64,000 nt of DNA. Origin: Methylobacterium sp. J-067. Its GTDB lineage: Bacteria; Pseudomonadota; Alphaproteobacteria; Rhizobiales; Beijerinckiaceae. The position numbers and the translations under genes were made by a program. Where the stretch lies: positions 1 through 64,000 of the forward strand of contig NZ_JAKSXZ010000123.1 in NCBI RefSeq assembly GCF_022829465.1. The letters run 5' to 3'. Shown here piece by piece: positions 37,386 through 47,853 of this stretch. Below the pieces are notes generated by a model. It worked only from the letters and a program-made list of their open reading frames with translations. It made no database searches and was not told where the DNA came from. Position 1 is the stretch's first letter. Every line of letters begins with the position of its first letter.

Positions 37386-37424
37386 AGGCCCCCGGCGTCC
37401 ACGCGGCGCCGGGGGCCTCTTCGT
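37386..37424 (+). terminator. Rho-independent terminator after eno
   Basis: Perfect 12-bp arms (37386-37397 and 37407-37418) with a 9-nt loop, followed by CTTCGTTT, a weak U tract. Confidence 0.75.
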
Positions 37425-37474
37425 TTGGGGCGGACGGCAACCAGCCGTTAACCTTCCCGCGCCAGTGTTCCCGC

Positions 37475-37786
37475 ATGGTTGTCCGCCGCCGCGTCAGAAT
37501 GATCGTGCTGCCGCTGGGTCTCTGGACCCTGTCGGCCCTGGTATGCGGCTACTTCATCGTCCAGGCGGAGAGCGGCAACCGCGGCCTCGAAGCCAAACGG
37601 GCGCTGAAGATCCGGGCCTTCGGCCTCAACCAGGAACTGGCCACGGTGAAGGCCGAGCGCGCCGTGTGGGAGCATCGCGTCGCCCTGCTCAAGAGCGACC
37701 AGATCGACCGCGACCTGCTGGAGGAACGGGCGCGGATCGTGCTGGGCCGGGTCCACGCCAACGACGTGGTCATCATCGATCCTTGA
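37475..37786 (+). CDS. ftsB: Septum formation initiator FtsB/DivIC-like
   Basis: A 103-residue bitopic membrane protein. One membrane helix (MIVLPLGLWTLSALVCGYFIV) is followed by a coiled coil (LKIRAFGLNQELATVKAERAVWEHRVALLKSD) and a short tail (DLLEERARIVLGRVHANDVVI), as in FtsB/DivIC, part of the FtsQLB division complex. Its place between eno and pdhA is standard in Hyphomicrobiales. Confidence 0.9.
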   Translation: MVVRRRVRMIVLPLGLWTLSALVCGYFIVQAESGNRGLEAKRALKIRAFGLNQELATVKAERAVWEHRVALLKSDQIDRDLLEERARIVLGRVHANDVVIIDP

Positions 37787-37953
37787 GAGTTCTTGCCGCA
37801 CGTGCGGCTGTAGCCGGCAATCCGCTACAGACCTGTGGATTTGCTGCGCCACGCTCTGACATCGGCGCTTGCCTGTCAGAGGGGCGGGCCTCGCTTTCGG
37901 TCTGTTCCTAGCCTACACCCGCCTCACGACAGCGAGAGTGCGGGAGAGACGAC

Positions 37954-39012
37954 ATGGAAGCTGGCAAGACGACCGAGCCCGCTGCCGGCCCGTCGTCGGC
38001 CTCGGCGGCCGAGGCCCACAAGCCGGCTCCGAACATGCCGCAATTCACCCGCGAGCAAGACCTCCACGCCTACCACGAGATGCTGCTGATCCGCCGCTTC
38101 GAGGAGAAGGCGGGCCAGCTCTACGGCATGGGTCTGATCGGCGGGTTCTGCCACCTCTACATCGGCCAGGAGGCCGTGGTGGTCGGGATGCAGATGGCGT
38201 CCGAGGACGGCGATCAGGTCATCACCGGCTACCGCGACCACGGCCACATGCTGGCCACCGGCATGGAGCCGAAGGGCGTGATGGCCGAGCTGACCGGCCG
38301 GCGCGGCGGTTACAGCCGCGGCAAGGGCGGCTCGATGCACATGTTCAGCCGCGAGAAGCAGTTCTTCGGCGGCCACGGCATCGTCGGCGCGCAGGTTTCG
38401 CTGGGCACCGGCCTCGGCTTCGCGGACCATTACCGGGGCAACGGCAAGGTGAGCCTCACCTACATGGGAGACGGCGCCGCCAACCAGGGCCAGGTCTACG
38501 AGAGCTTCAATATGGCGGCGCTCTGGAAGCTGCCGGTCGTCTACGTGATCGAGAACAACCGCTACGCGATGGGCACCTCCGTCGCCCGCGCCTCGGCGCA
38601 GACCGACTTCTCGAAGCGCGGCCTGTCCTTCGGCATCCCCGGCGAGTCGGTGGACGGCATGGATGTCCGCACGGTGCACGAGGCCGCCAGCCGCGCCATC
38701 GAGCACGCCCGCTCGGGCAAGGGCCCCTTCATCCTCGAGATGCAGACCTACCGCTATCGCGGCCACTCCATGTCCGACCCGGCCAAGTACCGGACGAAGG
38801 ACGAGGTCTCGAAGATGCGGGACGAGCACGACCCGATCGAGATGGTGCGCAAGCGCCTGCTCGAACTGCACGGCGTGCCGGAGGCCAACATCAAGGCGAC
38901 GGACGCCAAGGTCCGCGAGACGGTGAACGCGGCGGCCGAGTTCGCCACCAACGATCCCGAGCCGGATCCCTCCGAGCTGTGGACCGACATCCTGCTCGAA
39001 GTCGGCGCCTGA
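37954..39012 (+). CDS. pdhA: Pyruvate dehydrogenase E1 alpha subunit
   Basis: A 352-residue E1-alpha of the heterotetrameric type. It binds thiamine diphosphate and decarboxylates pyruvate together with PdhB. Seen: GYRDHGHMLATGM, GGHGIVGAQVSLGTG, the TPP motif GDGAANQGQVYESFN...ENN, and the phosphorylation-loop-like YRYRGHSMSDPAKYR. A Pro/Ala-rich N-terminal stretch of about 30 residues precedes the domain. First of the pdh genes. Confidence 0.96.
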   Translation: MEAGKTTEPAAGPSSASAAEAHKPAPNMPQFTREQDLHAYHEMLLIRRFEEKAGQLYGMGLIGGFCHLYIGQEAVVVGMQMASEDGDQVITGYRDHGHMLATGMEPKGVMAELTGRRGGYSRGKGGSMHMFSREKQFFGGHGIVGAQVSLGTGLGFADHYRGNGKVSLTYMGDGAANQGQVYESFNMAALWKLPVVYVIENNRYAMGTSVARASAQTDFSKRGLSFGIPGESVDGMDVRTVHEAASRAIEHARSGKGPFILEMQTYRYRGHSMSDPAKYRTKDEVSKMRDEHDPIEMVRKRLLELHGVPEANIKATDAKVRETVNAAAEFATNDPEPDPSELWTDILLEVGA

Positions 39013-39068
39013 CCGCGCCGCCGAACCCCTAGGCCGCCCCCGTACGAGAGCGACGCGAAGAACTCACC

Positions 39069-40508
39069 ATGGCGACCGATATCCTCATGCCCGCCCTGTC
39101 TCCGACCATGGAGGAGGGCAAGCTCTCGAAATGGCTCAAGAAGGTCGGCGACCCGATCAAGTCCGGCGACGTGCTGGCCGAGATCGAGACCGACAAGGCG
39201 ACCATGGAGGTCGAGGCGGTGGACGAGGGCGTCCTCGCCAAGATCCTCGTGGACGAGGGCACCGAGGGTGTCGCCGTGAACACCCCCATCGCGATCATCG
39301 CGGACGAGGGTGAGGACGTGGAATCGGCCGCCTCGTCGGGCGGGAAGCCGCCGGCCGAGGCGCCGAAGGCGAACGGCCACGACACCTCCGTCGAGCAGGG
39401 CGGCGACAAGCCGGCCACGATCGCCAAGACCGAGGACGACGCCCCCCGCGCTCCCGCCGCTCCGGCCAAGATCACCGCCAAGGCGAACGATCCGGTGATG
39501 GAGGAATTCCCCACCGGCACCGAGATGGTCACGATGACCGTCCGCGAGGCCCTGCGGGACGCCATGGCCGAGGAGATGCGGCGCGACGGCGATGTCTTCG
39601 TGATGGGCGAGGAGGTCGCCGAATATCAGGGCGCCTACAAGATCACCCAGGGCCTCCTGCAGGAGTTCGGCGCCAAGCGCGTGGTCGACACCCCGATCAC
39701 CGAGCACGGCTTCGCCGGCATCGGCGTCGGCGCGGCCCTGGCCGGGCTGAAGCCCATCGTGGAGTTCATGACCTTCAACTTCGCCATGCAGGCGATCGAC
39801 CAGATCATCAACTCGGCGGCCAAGACCCTCTACATGTCCGGCGGCCAGCTCGGTTGCCCCATCGTGTTCCGCGGTCCCAACGGCGCGGCGGCCCGCGTCG
39901 CCGCCCAGCACAGCCACGATTACGCCGCGTGGTACTCCAACGTGCCGGGCCTGAAGGTCATCGCGCCCTACACCGCCGCCGACGCCAAGGGCCTGCTCAA
40001 GGCCGCGATCCGCGACCCGAACCCGGTGATCTTCCTCGAGAACGAGATCCTTTACGGGCAGTCCTTCCCGGTGCCGAAGCTGGATGACTTCCAGTTGCCG
40101 ATCGGCAAGGCGCGGGTGCACCGCCAGGGGTCGGACGTGACCATCGTCTCGTTCTCCATCGGCATGACCTACGCCCTGAAGGCCGCGCAGGCACTGGCCG
40201 AGCAGGGCATCGAGGCCGAGGTCATCGACCTGCGCACCATCCGCCCGATGGACACGGACACGGTGCTCGAATCGGTGAAGAAGACCGGCCGCTGCGTGAC
40301 CGTCGAGGAAGGCTTCCCGCAATCCGGCGTCGGCGCCGAGATCTCGGCGCGGCTGATGGTCGATGCCTTCGACTACCTCGACGCCCCCGTCCTGCGGGTG
40401 ACCGGCAAGGACGTGCCGATGCCCTACGCCGCCAACCTCGAGAAGCTCGCCCTGCCGAACGTGGCCGAGGTGATCGAGGCGGCCAAGGCCGTCTGCTACA
40501 AGTCGTAG
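39069..40508 (+). CDS. pdhB: Pyruvate dehydrogenase E1 beta subunit with N-terminal lipoyl domain
   Basis: A 479-residue E1-beta. Residues 1-80 form a lipoyl domain with the lipoylated lysine in ETDKATM (Lys43); a Pro/Ala linker ~95-150 follows; ~155-479 is the E1-beta catalytic domain ([35 protein letters not shown]). The lipoyl fusion is an alphaproteobacterial trait. A 64-bp segment of the lipoyl domain is identical to pdhC. Confidence 0.96.
   Translation: MATDILMPALSPTMEEGKLSKWLKKVGDPIKSGDVLAEIETDKATMEVEAVDEGVLAKILVDEGTEGVAVNTPIAIIADEGEDVESAASSGGKPPAEAPKANGHDTSVEQGGDKPATIAKTEDDAPRAPAAPAKITAKANDPVMEEFPTGTEMVTMTVREALRDAMAEEMRRDGDVFVMGEEVAEYQGAYKITQGLLQEFGAKRVVDTPITEHGFAGIGVGAALAGLKPIVEFMTFNFAMQAIDQIINSAAKTLYMSGGQLGCPIVFRGPNGAAARVAAQHSHDYAAWYSNVPGLKVIAPYTAADAKGLLKAAIRDPNPVIFLENEILYGQSFPVPKLDDFQLPIGKARVHRQGSDVTIVSFSIGMTYALKAAQALAEQGIEAEVIDLRTIRPMDTDTVLESVKKTGRCVTVEEGFPQSGVGAEISARLMVDAFDYLDAPVLRVTGKDVPMPYAANLEKLALPNVAEVIEAAKAVCYKS
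39154..39217 (+). repeat. 64-bp perfect direct repeat, copy 1 (pdhB lipoyl domain)
   Basis: Identical over 64 bp to 41534-41597 in pdhC. Flanking codons of the two lipoyl domains differ freely at third positions, so the identity is sharply bounded. It covers the lipoylation site. Confidence 0.9.
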
Positions 40509-40574
40509 GGCTCGGCTCGCCGTCACCCCGTCCTCCCGCCCCGCCGGCGGGACAACGCAACCCGGTCCCGTCCG

Positions 40575-40850
40575 ATGAGCGCGAACTTCGCCGAACTCGC
40601 CGCACCGCCCGACGCCCTCGAACAGGGCGGCGTCGAGGTGCTGCGCGCGGCGGTGGTGGACGGCGCGGTGAGTGTCGCCCTGCGCCGCTCCTTCGACGAT
40701 CCGGCGACCTGGGGCCGGCTGCTGGTCGATCTCGCCCGGCAGGCGGCGCACGCCTACGCGGTCGATACCGACATGTCGGTGGACGAGGCGTTCGAGCGGA
40801 TCCGCGCCGCGATCGAGGCGGAATGCCTCGCTCCGGGCGAGTTCAACTGA
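40575..40850 (+). CDS. DUF5076 protein of the pdh operon
   Basis: A 91-residue acidic cytoplasmic protein ([30 protein letters not shown]...), ending in an amphipathic helix [15 protein letters not shown]. This DUF5076 family is repeatedly found between pdhB and pdhC in Alphaproteobacteria. No activity is known. It probably associates with the complex or its regulation; that is inferred from position alone. Confidence 0.82.
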   Translation: MSANFAELAAPPDALEQGGVEVLRAAVVDGAVSVALRRSFDDPATWGRLLVDLARQAAHAYAVDTDMSVDEAFERIRAAIEAECLAPGEFN

Positions 40851-40861
40851 CGGGGGCCCGC

Positions 40862-41446
40862 ATGGCCCAGGCGGCTCCGCGCCTCGCCACCTACGCCGAC
40901 CTCGAAGCGGTGCTTCCGCATCTCGTCGCCGAGATCGTGGATGGAACGCTGGAGACGCATCCGCGCCCGAGGCCGAGGCACGCGTCGGTGTCGCTGAAGC
41001 TCGGCGGCGAGCTGGACTTTCCGTTCGGCCGTGGCCGTGGCGGGCCAGGCGGCTGGGTCTTCATGGCCGAGCCGGAACTGCATCTCGGTCCGCATGTCGT
41101 GGTCCCGGACCTAGCCGGGTGGCGCCGGGAGCGGATGCCCACCGAGCCGGAGGGCGCGTTCATCACGACCCCGCCGGACTGGGCCTGCGAGATCCTGTCG
41201 CCCTCGACGTTCCGGCTCGACCGTGGGCCGAAGCGCCGGATCTATGCCGAGGCCGGCATCGGCCATCTCTGGCTGCTCGACCCCGACCAGCGCACCCTCG
41301 AAGGGTTCGCGCTGACCGGCGGCCGGTGGCTCCTGCTCGGAACGGTGGTCGGCGGCGAGCCCGTTTCGCTGGCGCCCTTCGACGCCGTGTCATTCCCCTT
41401 CGACGATCTCTTCCCCTTCGCCGATCCGGCCACGCCCGAGACCTGA
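40862..41446 (+). CDS. Uma2-family (DUF820) putative endonuclease
   Basis: A 194-residue PD-(D/E)XK-fold protein. Seen: the [10 protein letters not shown] start with the family glutamate, [13 protein letters not shown] (the active-site Asp) and [35 protein letters not shown] (E-x-lysine core). Uma2 genes are abundant in cyanobacteria and some Proteobacteria and are often single cargo genes of unknown role. Here it lies inside the pdh operon, 11 bp after DUF5076 and 2 bp ahead of pdhC, with GGGGG before its ATG. Confidence 0.85.
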   Translation: MAQAAPRLATYADLEAVLPHLVAEIVDGTLETHPRPRPRHASVSLKLGGELDFPFGRGRGGPGGWVFMAEPELHLGPHVVVPDLAGWRRERMPTEPEGAFITTPPDWACEILSPSTFRLDRGPKRRIYAEAGIGHLWLLDPDQRTLEGFALTGGRWLLLGTVVGGEPVSLAPFDAVSFPFDDLFPFADPATPET

Positions 41447-41448
41447 CC

Positions 41449-42888
41449 ATGCCGATCAACGTCCTGATGCCCGCCCTGTCCCCGACGATGGAGAAGGGCA
41501 ACCTCGCCAAGTGGCTGAAGAAGGAAGGCGACTCGATCAAGTCCGGCGACGTGCTGGCCGAGATCGAGACCGACAAGGCGACCATGGAGGTCGAGGCCGT
41601 CGATGAGGGCGTCCTCGCAAAGATCATCGTGCCCGAGGGCACGGCCGACGTGCCGGTGAACGACCTCATCGCCCTCATCGCAGGCGAGGGCGAAGATCCG
41701 GGCAGCGTCCAGGCCCCCGGCGGCGGCGCCAAGGCCGAGGCCCCGAAGGCGTCCCCCGCCGAGGCGCCGAAGGCCGACGCCAAGACGTCCGACAACGCCC
41801 AGATGTCCTACGCGCGCTCGAACGAGGCGCCCGACGCCGCCAAGGCGGTGAACCCGGCCGCCGGCCAGCCCGCCGCGTCGCCGGCTTCAGGCGGGGAGGG
41901 GGGACGCGTGTTCTCCTCGCCCCTCGCCCGGCGCCTCGCCAAGATGGACGGCATCGACCTCGGCGCCATCCAGGGGACCGGTCCCCATGGCCGCGTGATC
42001 GCCCGCGACGTGCAGGCGGCGAAGGCCGGCGGCGGGCTGAAGGCCCCCGCATCCCAGGCCGCCGCCGAGGCCCCGAAGGCCGCCGACGCGCCGAAGGCGG
42101 CGTCCCCCGCCCCGAAGGCGGCTCCCGCAGGCGGCGCGCCCGCCGGGCTTACGACCGATCAGGTCAAGGGCTTCTACGCCAAGGACGCCTACGAGGAGGT
42201 GCCCCTTGACGGCATGCGCAAGACCATCGCCAAGCGCCTCACCGAGGCGATGCAGGTGGCGCCGCACTTCTACCTGACCGTCGATTGCGAACTCGATGCG
42301 CTGATGACGCTGCGCGAGACGCTGAACGGCTCCGCCGGCAAGGACAAGGACGGCAAGCCCGCCTTCAAGCTCTCGGTGAACGACTTCGTCATCAAGGCGA
42401 TGGGCCTCGCCCTCACCCGCGTCCCGGCCGCCAACGCGGTCTGGGCCGAGGACCGGATCCTGCGCTTCAAGCACGCCGAGGTCGGCGTCGCGGTGGCCAT
42501 CGACGGCGGCCTGTTCACCCCGGTAATCCGCCGCGCCGACGAGAAGACGCTCTCGACCATCTCGAAGGAGATGAAGGATTTCGCGGCCCGCGCGCGCGCC
42601 AAGAAGCTGAAGCCCGAGGAGTATCAGGGCGGCGTCACCTCGGTGTCGAACCTCGGCATGTTCGGCATCAAGCACTTCACGGCGGTGATCAACCCGCCGC
42701 AATCGAGCATCCTGGCGGTGGGCGCGGGCGAGAAGCGCGTCGTCGTGAAGGACGGGGCGCCGGCCGTCGTGCAGGTGATGACCTGCACCCTCTCCTGCGA
42801 CCATCGCGTCCTCGACGGGGCGCTCGGCGCGGAGTTGGTCTCGGCCTTCAAGGGGCTGATCGAGAACCCGATGGGAATGCTCGTCTGA
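41449..42888 (+). CDS. pdhC: Pyruvate dehydrogenase E2, dihydrolipoamide acetyltransferase
   Basis: A 479-residue E2. A lipoyl domain (1-80, Lys43), an Ala/Pro/Lys linker, a peripheral-subunit-binding domain ~152-188 ([20 protein letters not shown]), a second linker with AP repeats, and the catalytic domain ~245-479 with His452 and Asp456 in [13 protein letters not shown]. The acyl group moves from PdhB to CoA here. It starts 2 bp after the Uma2 stop, so its translation probably depends on ribosomes leaving that gene. Confidence 0.96.
   Translation: MPINVLMPALSPTMEKGNLAKWLKKEGDSIKSGDVLAEIETDKATMEVEAVDEGVLAKIIVPEGTADVPVNDLIALIAGEGEDPGSVQAPGGGAKAEAPKASPAEAPKADAKTSDNAQMSYARSNEAPDAAKAVNPAAGQPAASPASGGEGGRVFSSPLARRLAKMDGIDLGAIQGTGPHGRVIARDVQAAKAGGGLKAPASQAAAEAPKAADAPKAASPAPKAAPAGGAPAGLTTDQVKGFYAKDAYEEVPLDGMRKTIAKRLTEAMQVAPHFYLTVDCELDALMTLRETLNGSAGKDKDGKPAFKLSVNDFVIKAMGLALTRVPAANAVWAEDRILRFKHAEVGVAVAIDGGLFTPVIRRADEKTLSTISKEMKDFAARARAKKLKPEEYQGGVTSVSNLGMFGIKHFTAVINPPQSSILAVGAGEKRVVVKDGAPAVVQVMTCTLSCDHRVLDGALGAELVSAFKGLIENPMGMLV
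41534..41597 (+). repeat. 64-bp perfect direct repeat, copy 2 (pdhC lipoyl domain)
   Basis: Partner of 39154-39217 in pdhB, 2.4 kb apart and in the same orientation. Gene conversion between the two lipoyl domains is the simplest explanation. Confidence 0.9.
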
Positions 42889-42900
42889 GGAGAGCCCTTC

Positions 42901-44340
<1,440 letters not shown>

Positions 44341-44352
44341 TCGCCGCAAACG

Positions 44353-44386
44353 GAAACGGCCGCCCCGAGGGGCGGCCGTTTCTTCG
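44353..44386. terminator. Terminator after lpdA
   Basis: Near-perfect 14-bp arms (44353-44366 and 44369-44382) closing a very small loop, followed by TTCTTCG on the plus strand. It separates lpdA from the convergent small secreted-protein gene. Confidence 0.82.
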
Positions 44387-44401
44387 TCCAGAGCCGAAAG
44401 A

Positions 44402-44683
44402 TCAGCGGCCGGTGGCGCCCTGGCCGCCGTTGAAGCCGGAGGCGTTCGGCGAGCCCTGCATCTTGCCGTCGTTCGTCATCTCATGGCCCGGCGCGACGCT
44501 CGACGCACCCGTGGTGCTGCCGGTGGTCTCGCCTTTGCCGAAGCCGGCGGCGTTCGGCGAACCCTGCATCCGGGTGACGGCGTTGCCGGTGGTGCTCTGG
44601 GTGCTCGGGCCGCTCTCGGCCGCGAACGCGCTGGTGCCGAGGGCGAGCAGGCCGGCGGCGGCGAGGAGGGTGGTGGTCTTCAT
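44402..44683 (-). CDS. Small secreted protein with repeated MQGSPNA(A/S)GF motif
   Basis: A 93-residue protein. Signal peptide MKTTTLLAAAGLLALGTSAFA; the mature part is Gly/Ser/Thr-rich and holds two copies of MQGSPNAxGF about 33 residues apart. No charge clusters or membrane helix. GGAG 8 nt before the ATG supports the start at 44683. No family recognised; probably periplasmic and largely disordered. Confidence 0.72.
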   Translation of the reverse strand: MKTTTLLAAAGLLALGTSAFAAESGPSTQSTTGNAVTRMQGSPNAAGFGKGETTGSTTGASSVAPGHEMTNDGKMQGSPNASGFNGGQGATGR

Positions 44684-44759
44684 GGCTGCGTCTCCGTGAT
44701 GTTGTTCTGGTCCCTCGAGGGAGGGCTCAGGGGTCGTAACGCCTCCGACGCGCGGCCGT

Positions 44760-44963
44760 TCATTTCCGCGCGGGGTCCTCGTCCTTCTCGGACGGGACGT
44801 AGGCGCACCATTCGCAGATCCCCCGCTCGGCACCGCGCGCCGCGTTGCGCTGCGAGCAGAGGGGGCAGACGAGGACCAGGAGCCGCGCGCCGAGGCGCAG
44901 CCCGAGCCCCCGGCCCCGGAAGGTGACGGGCGTACCGGACAGACGGGTGTCGTCCCGCGTCAT
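44760..44963 (-). CDS. Small zinc-ribbon-like protein
   Basis: A 67-residue protein with two CxxC knuckles, CPLCSQRNAARG and GICEWC, spaced for one zinc ion. The N-terminal half is basic. A ribosome site (GGAT, 8 nt) is weak. It lies upstream of, and on the same strand as, the secreted repeat protein. Function unknown. Confidence 0.6.
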   Translation of the reverse strand: MTRDDTRLSGTPVTFRGRGLGLRLGARLLVLVCPLCSQRNAARGAERGICEWCAYVPSEKDEDPARK

Positions 44964-45100
44964 GCCGGCATCCGTGCGAATGCCTGCTTTCGTTCGAGCC
45001 GTGCCATTGTGTGCTCCCCCATACGGGAGATAATCCCCGGCGACGCTAATGGCTCCGCTCGGGTTCCCACGGCGGCCAAGCGGTCCACGAGAGTCTCACC

Positions 45101-46090
45101 ATGCCCGTCCCGGCCTCGGATACGCCCGCCCTGCCGACCTTCGCGGATGTGAAGCGCGCCGCCAGCCGCATCGCGGGCACGGCCCACCGCACCCCCGTGC
45201 TCACCTCCCGCACCGCCGACGCGATGAGCGGGGCAAGCCTGTTCTTCAAGGCGGAGAACCTGCAGCGGGGCGGGGCCTTCAAGTTCCGGGGGGCCTACAA
45301 CGCGATCAGCGCCCTGCCGAAGGAGGTTCGCCGTCGCGGCGTCATCGCCTTCTCGTCAGGGAACCACGCCCAGGCCATCGCCCTCGCGAGCCGCCTACTC
45401 GGCGTACCGGCGGTGATCGTGATGCCGGAGGACGCCCCGCAGGTGAAGGTCGAGGCGACGCGCGGCTACGGCGCCGAGGTGGTCGCCTACGACCGCTACA
45501 GCCAGGACCGCGAGGTGCTGGGCCGGGAGATCGCGCAGGCGCGGGGCTTGACCCTGATCCCGCCCTACGACCATCCCGACGTCATCGCGGGGCAGGGGAC
45601 CCTGGCCCTCGAACTCATCGAGGAGACCGGGCCCCTCGACATGCTGGTCGCCTGCCTCGGCGGAGGAGGGCAATTGGCCGGCTGTGCCCTGGCAGCGGCG
45701 GAACTCTCCCCCGGCATCGCGATCTACGGCGTCGAGCCGGAGGCGGGTGACGACGGGCGCCGCTCATTCCACGAAGGCAAGGTGGTGACGATTCCCGTGC
45801 CGCGCACCATCGCGGACGGAGCGCAGACGACCTATCTCGGCGCCCTCACCTTCCCAATCATCCGCGAGCGCGTCACCGAAATCGTCACCGTCAGCGACGA
45901 CGAACTCGTCGAGACGATGCGCTTCTTCGCCGCCCGGATGAAGCTCGTGGCCGAGCCCACCGGATGTCTGGCGGCGGCGGCGGTGCTGCACGGCAAGCTC
46001 GACGTGGCGGGCAAGCGGGTTGGTGTCGTCATCAGCGGCGGCAATGTCGACATCGCGTCCTTCGCGCGTCTCGTCTCGCCGGCCGCCTGA
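45101..46090 (+). CDS. Threonine/serine dehydratase-like PLP enzyme
   Basis: A 329-residue fold-type II PLP enzyme. The PLP lysine is in GAFKFRGAYN; SSGNHAQAIALAS and the phosphate loop CLGGGGQLAG follow. It has no C-terminal ACT domain, so it resembles catabolic threonine dehydratase, serine racemase or threo-3-hydroxyaspartate ammonia-lyase rather than IlvA. The loop reads GGGGQ where GGGGL is usual. The exact substrate is undecided. Confidence 0.85.
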   Translation: MPVPASDTPALPTFADVKRAASRIAGTAHRTPVLTSRTADAMSGASLFFKAENLQRGGAFKFRGAYNAISALPKEVRRRGVIAFSSGNHAQAIALASRLLGVPAVIVMPEDAPQVKVEATRGYGAEVVAYDRYSQDREVLGREIAQARGLTLIPPYDHPDVIAGQGTLALELIEETGPLDMLVACLGGGGQLAGCALAAAELSPGIAIYGVEPEAGDDGRRSFHEGKVVTIPVPRTIADGAQTTYLGALTFPIIRERVTEIVTVSDDELVETMRFFAARMKLVAEPTGCLAAAAVLHGKLDVAGKRVGVVISGGNVDIASFARLVSPAA

Positions 46091-46193
46091 GCATGCGGAT
46101 CGTGTGGACCCGGACGGCCGGGATGCTTATCTTGAACGGACACGACACCCCACGTCCCACGGGCCTTGAACCCGTTCGGGCCGGAGAGAGACG

Positions 46194-46571
46194 ATGATTG
46201 CGAACTTCAAGGTCCTCTCGCTGACCGATCGCGCCGCCGATCAGATCAAGGCGATCATGGCCCAGGCCGAGAAGCCGATGGCGGGCCTGCGCGTCGGCGT
46301 GCGCAACGGCGGCTGCGCCGGCATGACCTACACGATGGAATATGCCGAGGAGCGCAAGCCCGGCGAGGATGTGGTCGAGGACCGGGGCGTGCAGGTCTTC
46401 ATCGACCCGAAGGCCGTGCTGTTCCTGCTCGGCACCGAGATGGACTTCACCACCACGAAGCTCGCGTCGCAGTTCGTGTTCAACAACCCGAACCAGACCT
46501 CGGCCTGCGGCTGCGGCGAGTCCGTGGCCATCACGCCCGTCTCGCCCGAGTTGGTGCCGGCCTCAGCCTGA
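46194..46571 (+). CDS. Iron-sulfur cluster assembly accessory protein (IscA/SufA/ErpA type)
   Basis: A 125-residue A-type carrier with the three conserved cysteines: GGCAGMTYTMEY and, at the C terminus, SACGCGES. It receives and passes on [Fe-S] clusters. GGAGAGAGA precedes the ATG. It is a single gene, not within a suf operon here. SufA and ErpA cannot be told apart by eye. Confidence 0.92.
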   Translation: MIANFKVLSLTDRAADQIKAIMAQAEKPMAGLRVGVRNGGCAGMTYTMEYAEERKPGEDVVEDRGVQVFIDPKAVLFLLGTEMDFTTTKLASQFVFNNPNQTSACGCGESVAITPVSPELVPASA

Positions 46572-46586
46572 GGGGCGGGACCGCCC

Positions 46587-47645
46587 TCAGGCGGCCTGTG
46601 ACGGCGCCGAGATCGAGGCGTCGTCCACCACCCGGTTGCGGCCGCCGCGCTTGGCGGCGAACATGCACAGGTCGGCCCGCTCCAGCAGCGAGGCCGGCGT
46701 GTCGCCGGAGCGATGCTCGGCCACGCCGAGCGACACCGTCACCTTGCCGAGGGACTCGCCCGTCGAGCGCTTCACGAGTTCCCGGCCGATCATGCTCAGC
46801 CGGATCGTCTCGGCGATCTGCACGGCATCGAGGCGGTTGGCACCGGGCAGGATGATGCCGAATTCCTCGCCGCCGAAGCGGGCCAGATGGGCATTGGCCT
46901 GCACGCTCTCGCGCATCACCACGGCCACCAGGCGCAGCACCTGATCGCCGGTCAAGTGGCCGAACTGGTCGTTGAAGCGCTTGAAGTAATCGATATCGAC
47001 GACGATCACGCTCAGGCGCCCGCCAGCCCGCACCGCGGCCACGGCCGTGTGCATCATCTCCTCGAAATGCTTGCGGTTGGAGAGGCCGCTCAGCGGATCG
47101 GTCAGGCTCTCGGTGCGGGTGGCTTCGAGCTTCTCGCGGAGGCTCTCGACCTCGTCCCGGCTCTCGCGGATGCGCGCTTCGAGGACGCGGTTGTCGGCCA
47201 CCACCTCCCGCGTCGCCGCCGCCAGCGAGGCCACCATCTCAGTGAGGCGGGCGCGGCTGAGCTGCGCCTGCGCGAGGTCGTGCGTCAGGGTCGAGAGGGA
47301 TTCGCCGTATTGCTGCGTCGAGCCGAGGGAGAGGTCCAGCACCTCGCTCACCGCCGCCAACTCGGCCAGCACCGTCTTGCTGACGACGCTCGCATCGATC
47401 GCCCGGCGCTGCCCGTCGAGGTAACTCTCGTGCAAGTGATCGACGTCGATCTCGGTAAGATGGCCCTTCTCGGCCGTCATCCGTTTGACGGCGTCGTTGA
47501 GCAGCGGCACCTCGCCCGAGACGTAGGCGTACCATACGGCATAGGCTCTCGGCGTGGCCGAGGGCCCGTAGTCCCGCATGAGCTCGTTCGTTCGCTTCGC
47601 CAAGGCGAAGGACCGGTCACGATCAGGGAAAGCGTCCTGGCTCAT
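46587..47645 (-). CDS. Diguanylate cyclase (GGDEF)
   Basis: A 352-residue soluble protein. The C-terminal GGDEF domain (~185-340) has an intact active site FGGEEFGII and DPLSGLSNRKHFEEM; no clear RxxD inhibition site precedes it. The N-terminal ~180 residues are helical with a coiled coil (VADNRVLEARIRESRDEVESLREKLEA), a probable dimer or sensor part like that of the PleD-independent cyclases of Rhizobiales. It makes cyclic di-GMP, steering adhesion or motility. No membrane helix. The GGDEF residues show it can be active. Confidence 0.9.
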   Translation of the reverse strand: MSQDAFPDRDRSFALAKRTNELMRDYGPSATPRAYAVWYAYVSGEVPLLNDAVKRMTAEKGHLTEIDVDHLHESYLDGQRRAIDASVVSKTVLAELAAVSEVLDLSLGSTQQYGESLSTLTHDLAQAQLSRARLTEMVASLAAATREVVADNRVLEARIRESRDEVESLREKLEATRTESLTDPLSGLSNRKHFEEMMHTAVAAVRAGGRLSVIVVDIDYFKRFNDQFGHLTGDQVLRLVAVVMRESVQANAHLARFGGEEFGIILPGANRLDAVQIAETIRLSMIGRELVKRSTGESLGKVTVSLGVAEHRSGDTPASLLERADLCMFAAKRGGRNRVVDDASISAPSQAA

Positions 47646-47853
47646 CCTCAACCCACATCGGGGCGAGCTTGCCCGCTCGGGCATCGCCTCATGAGCCAGG
47701 GTTGTAGCTAAACTTTGTACACGCGCAGTTAAAGGCGCAGGGGCTGGACCGGCTTTGATCGAGCCCTAGCGATTTAGCGCCCTGGACTGATCCGGGCGCT
47801 GAAAAGCACAATTTCGCCAACCGCCAAAACAATCACGGCGGATGCCACTTACC

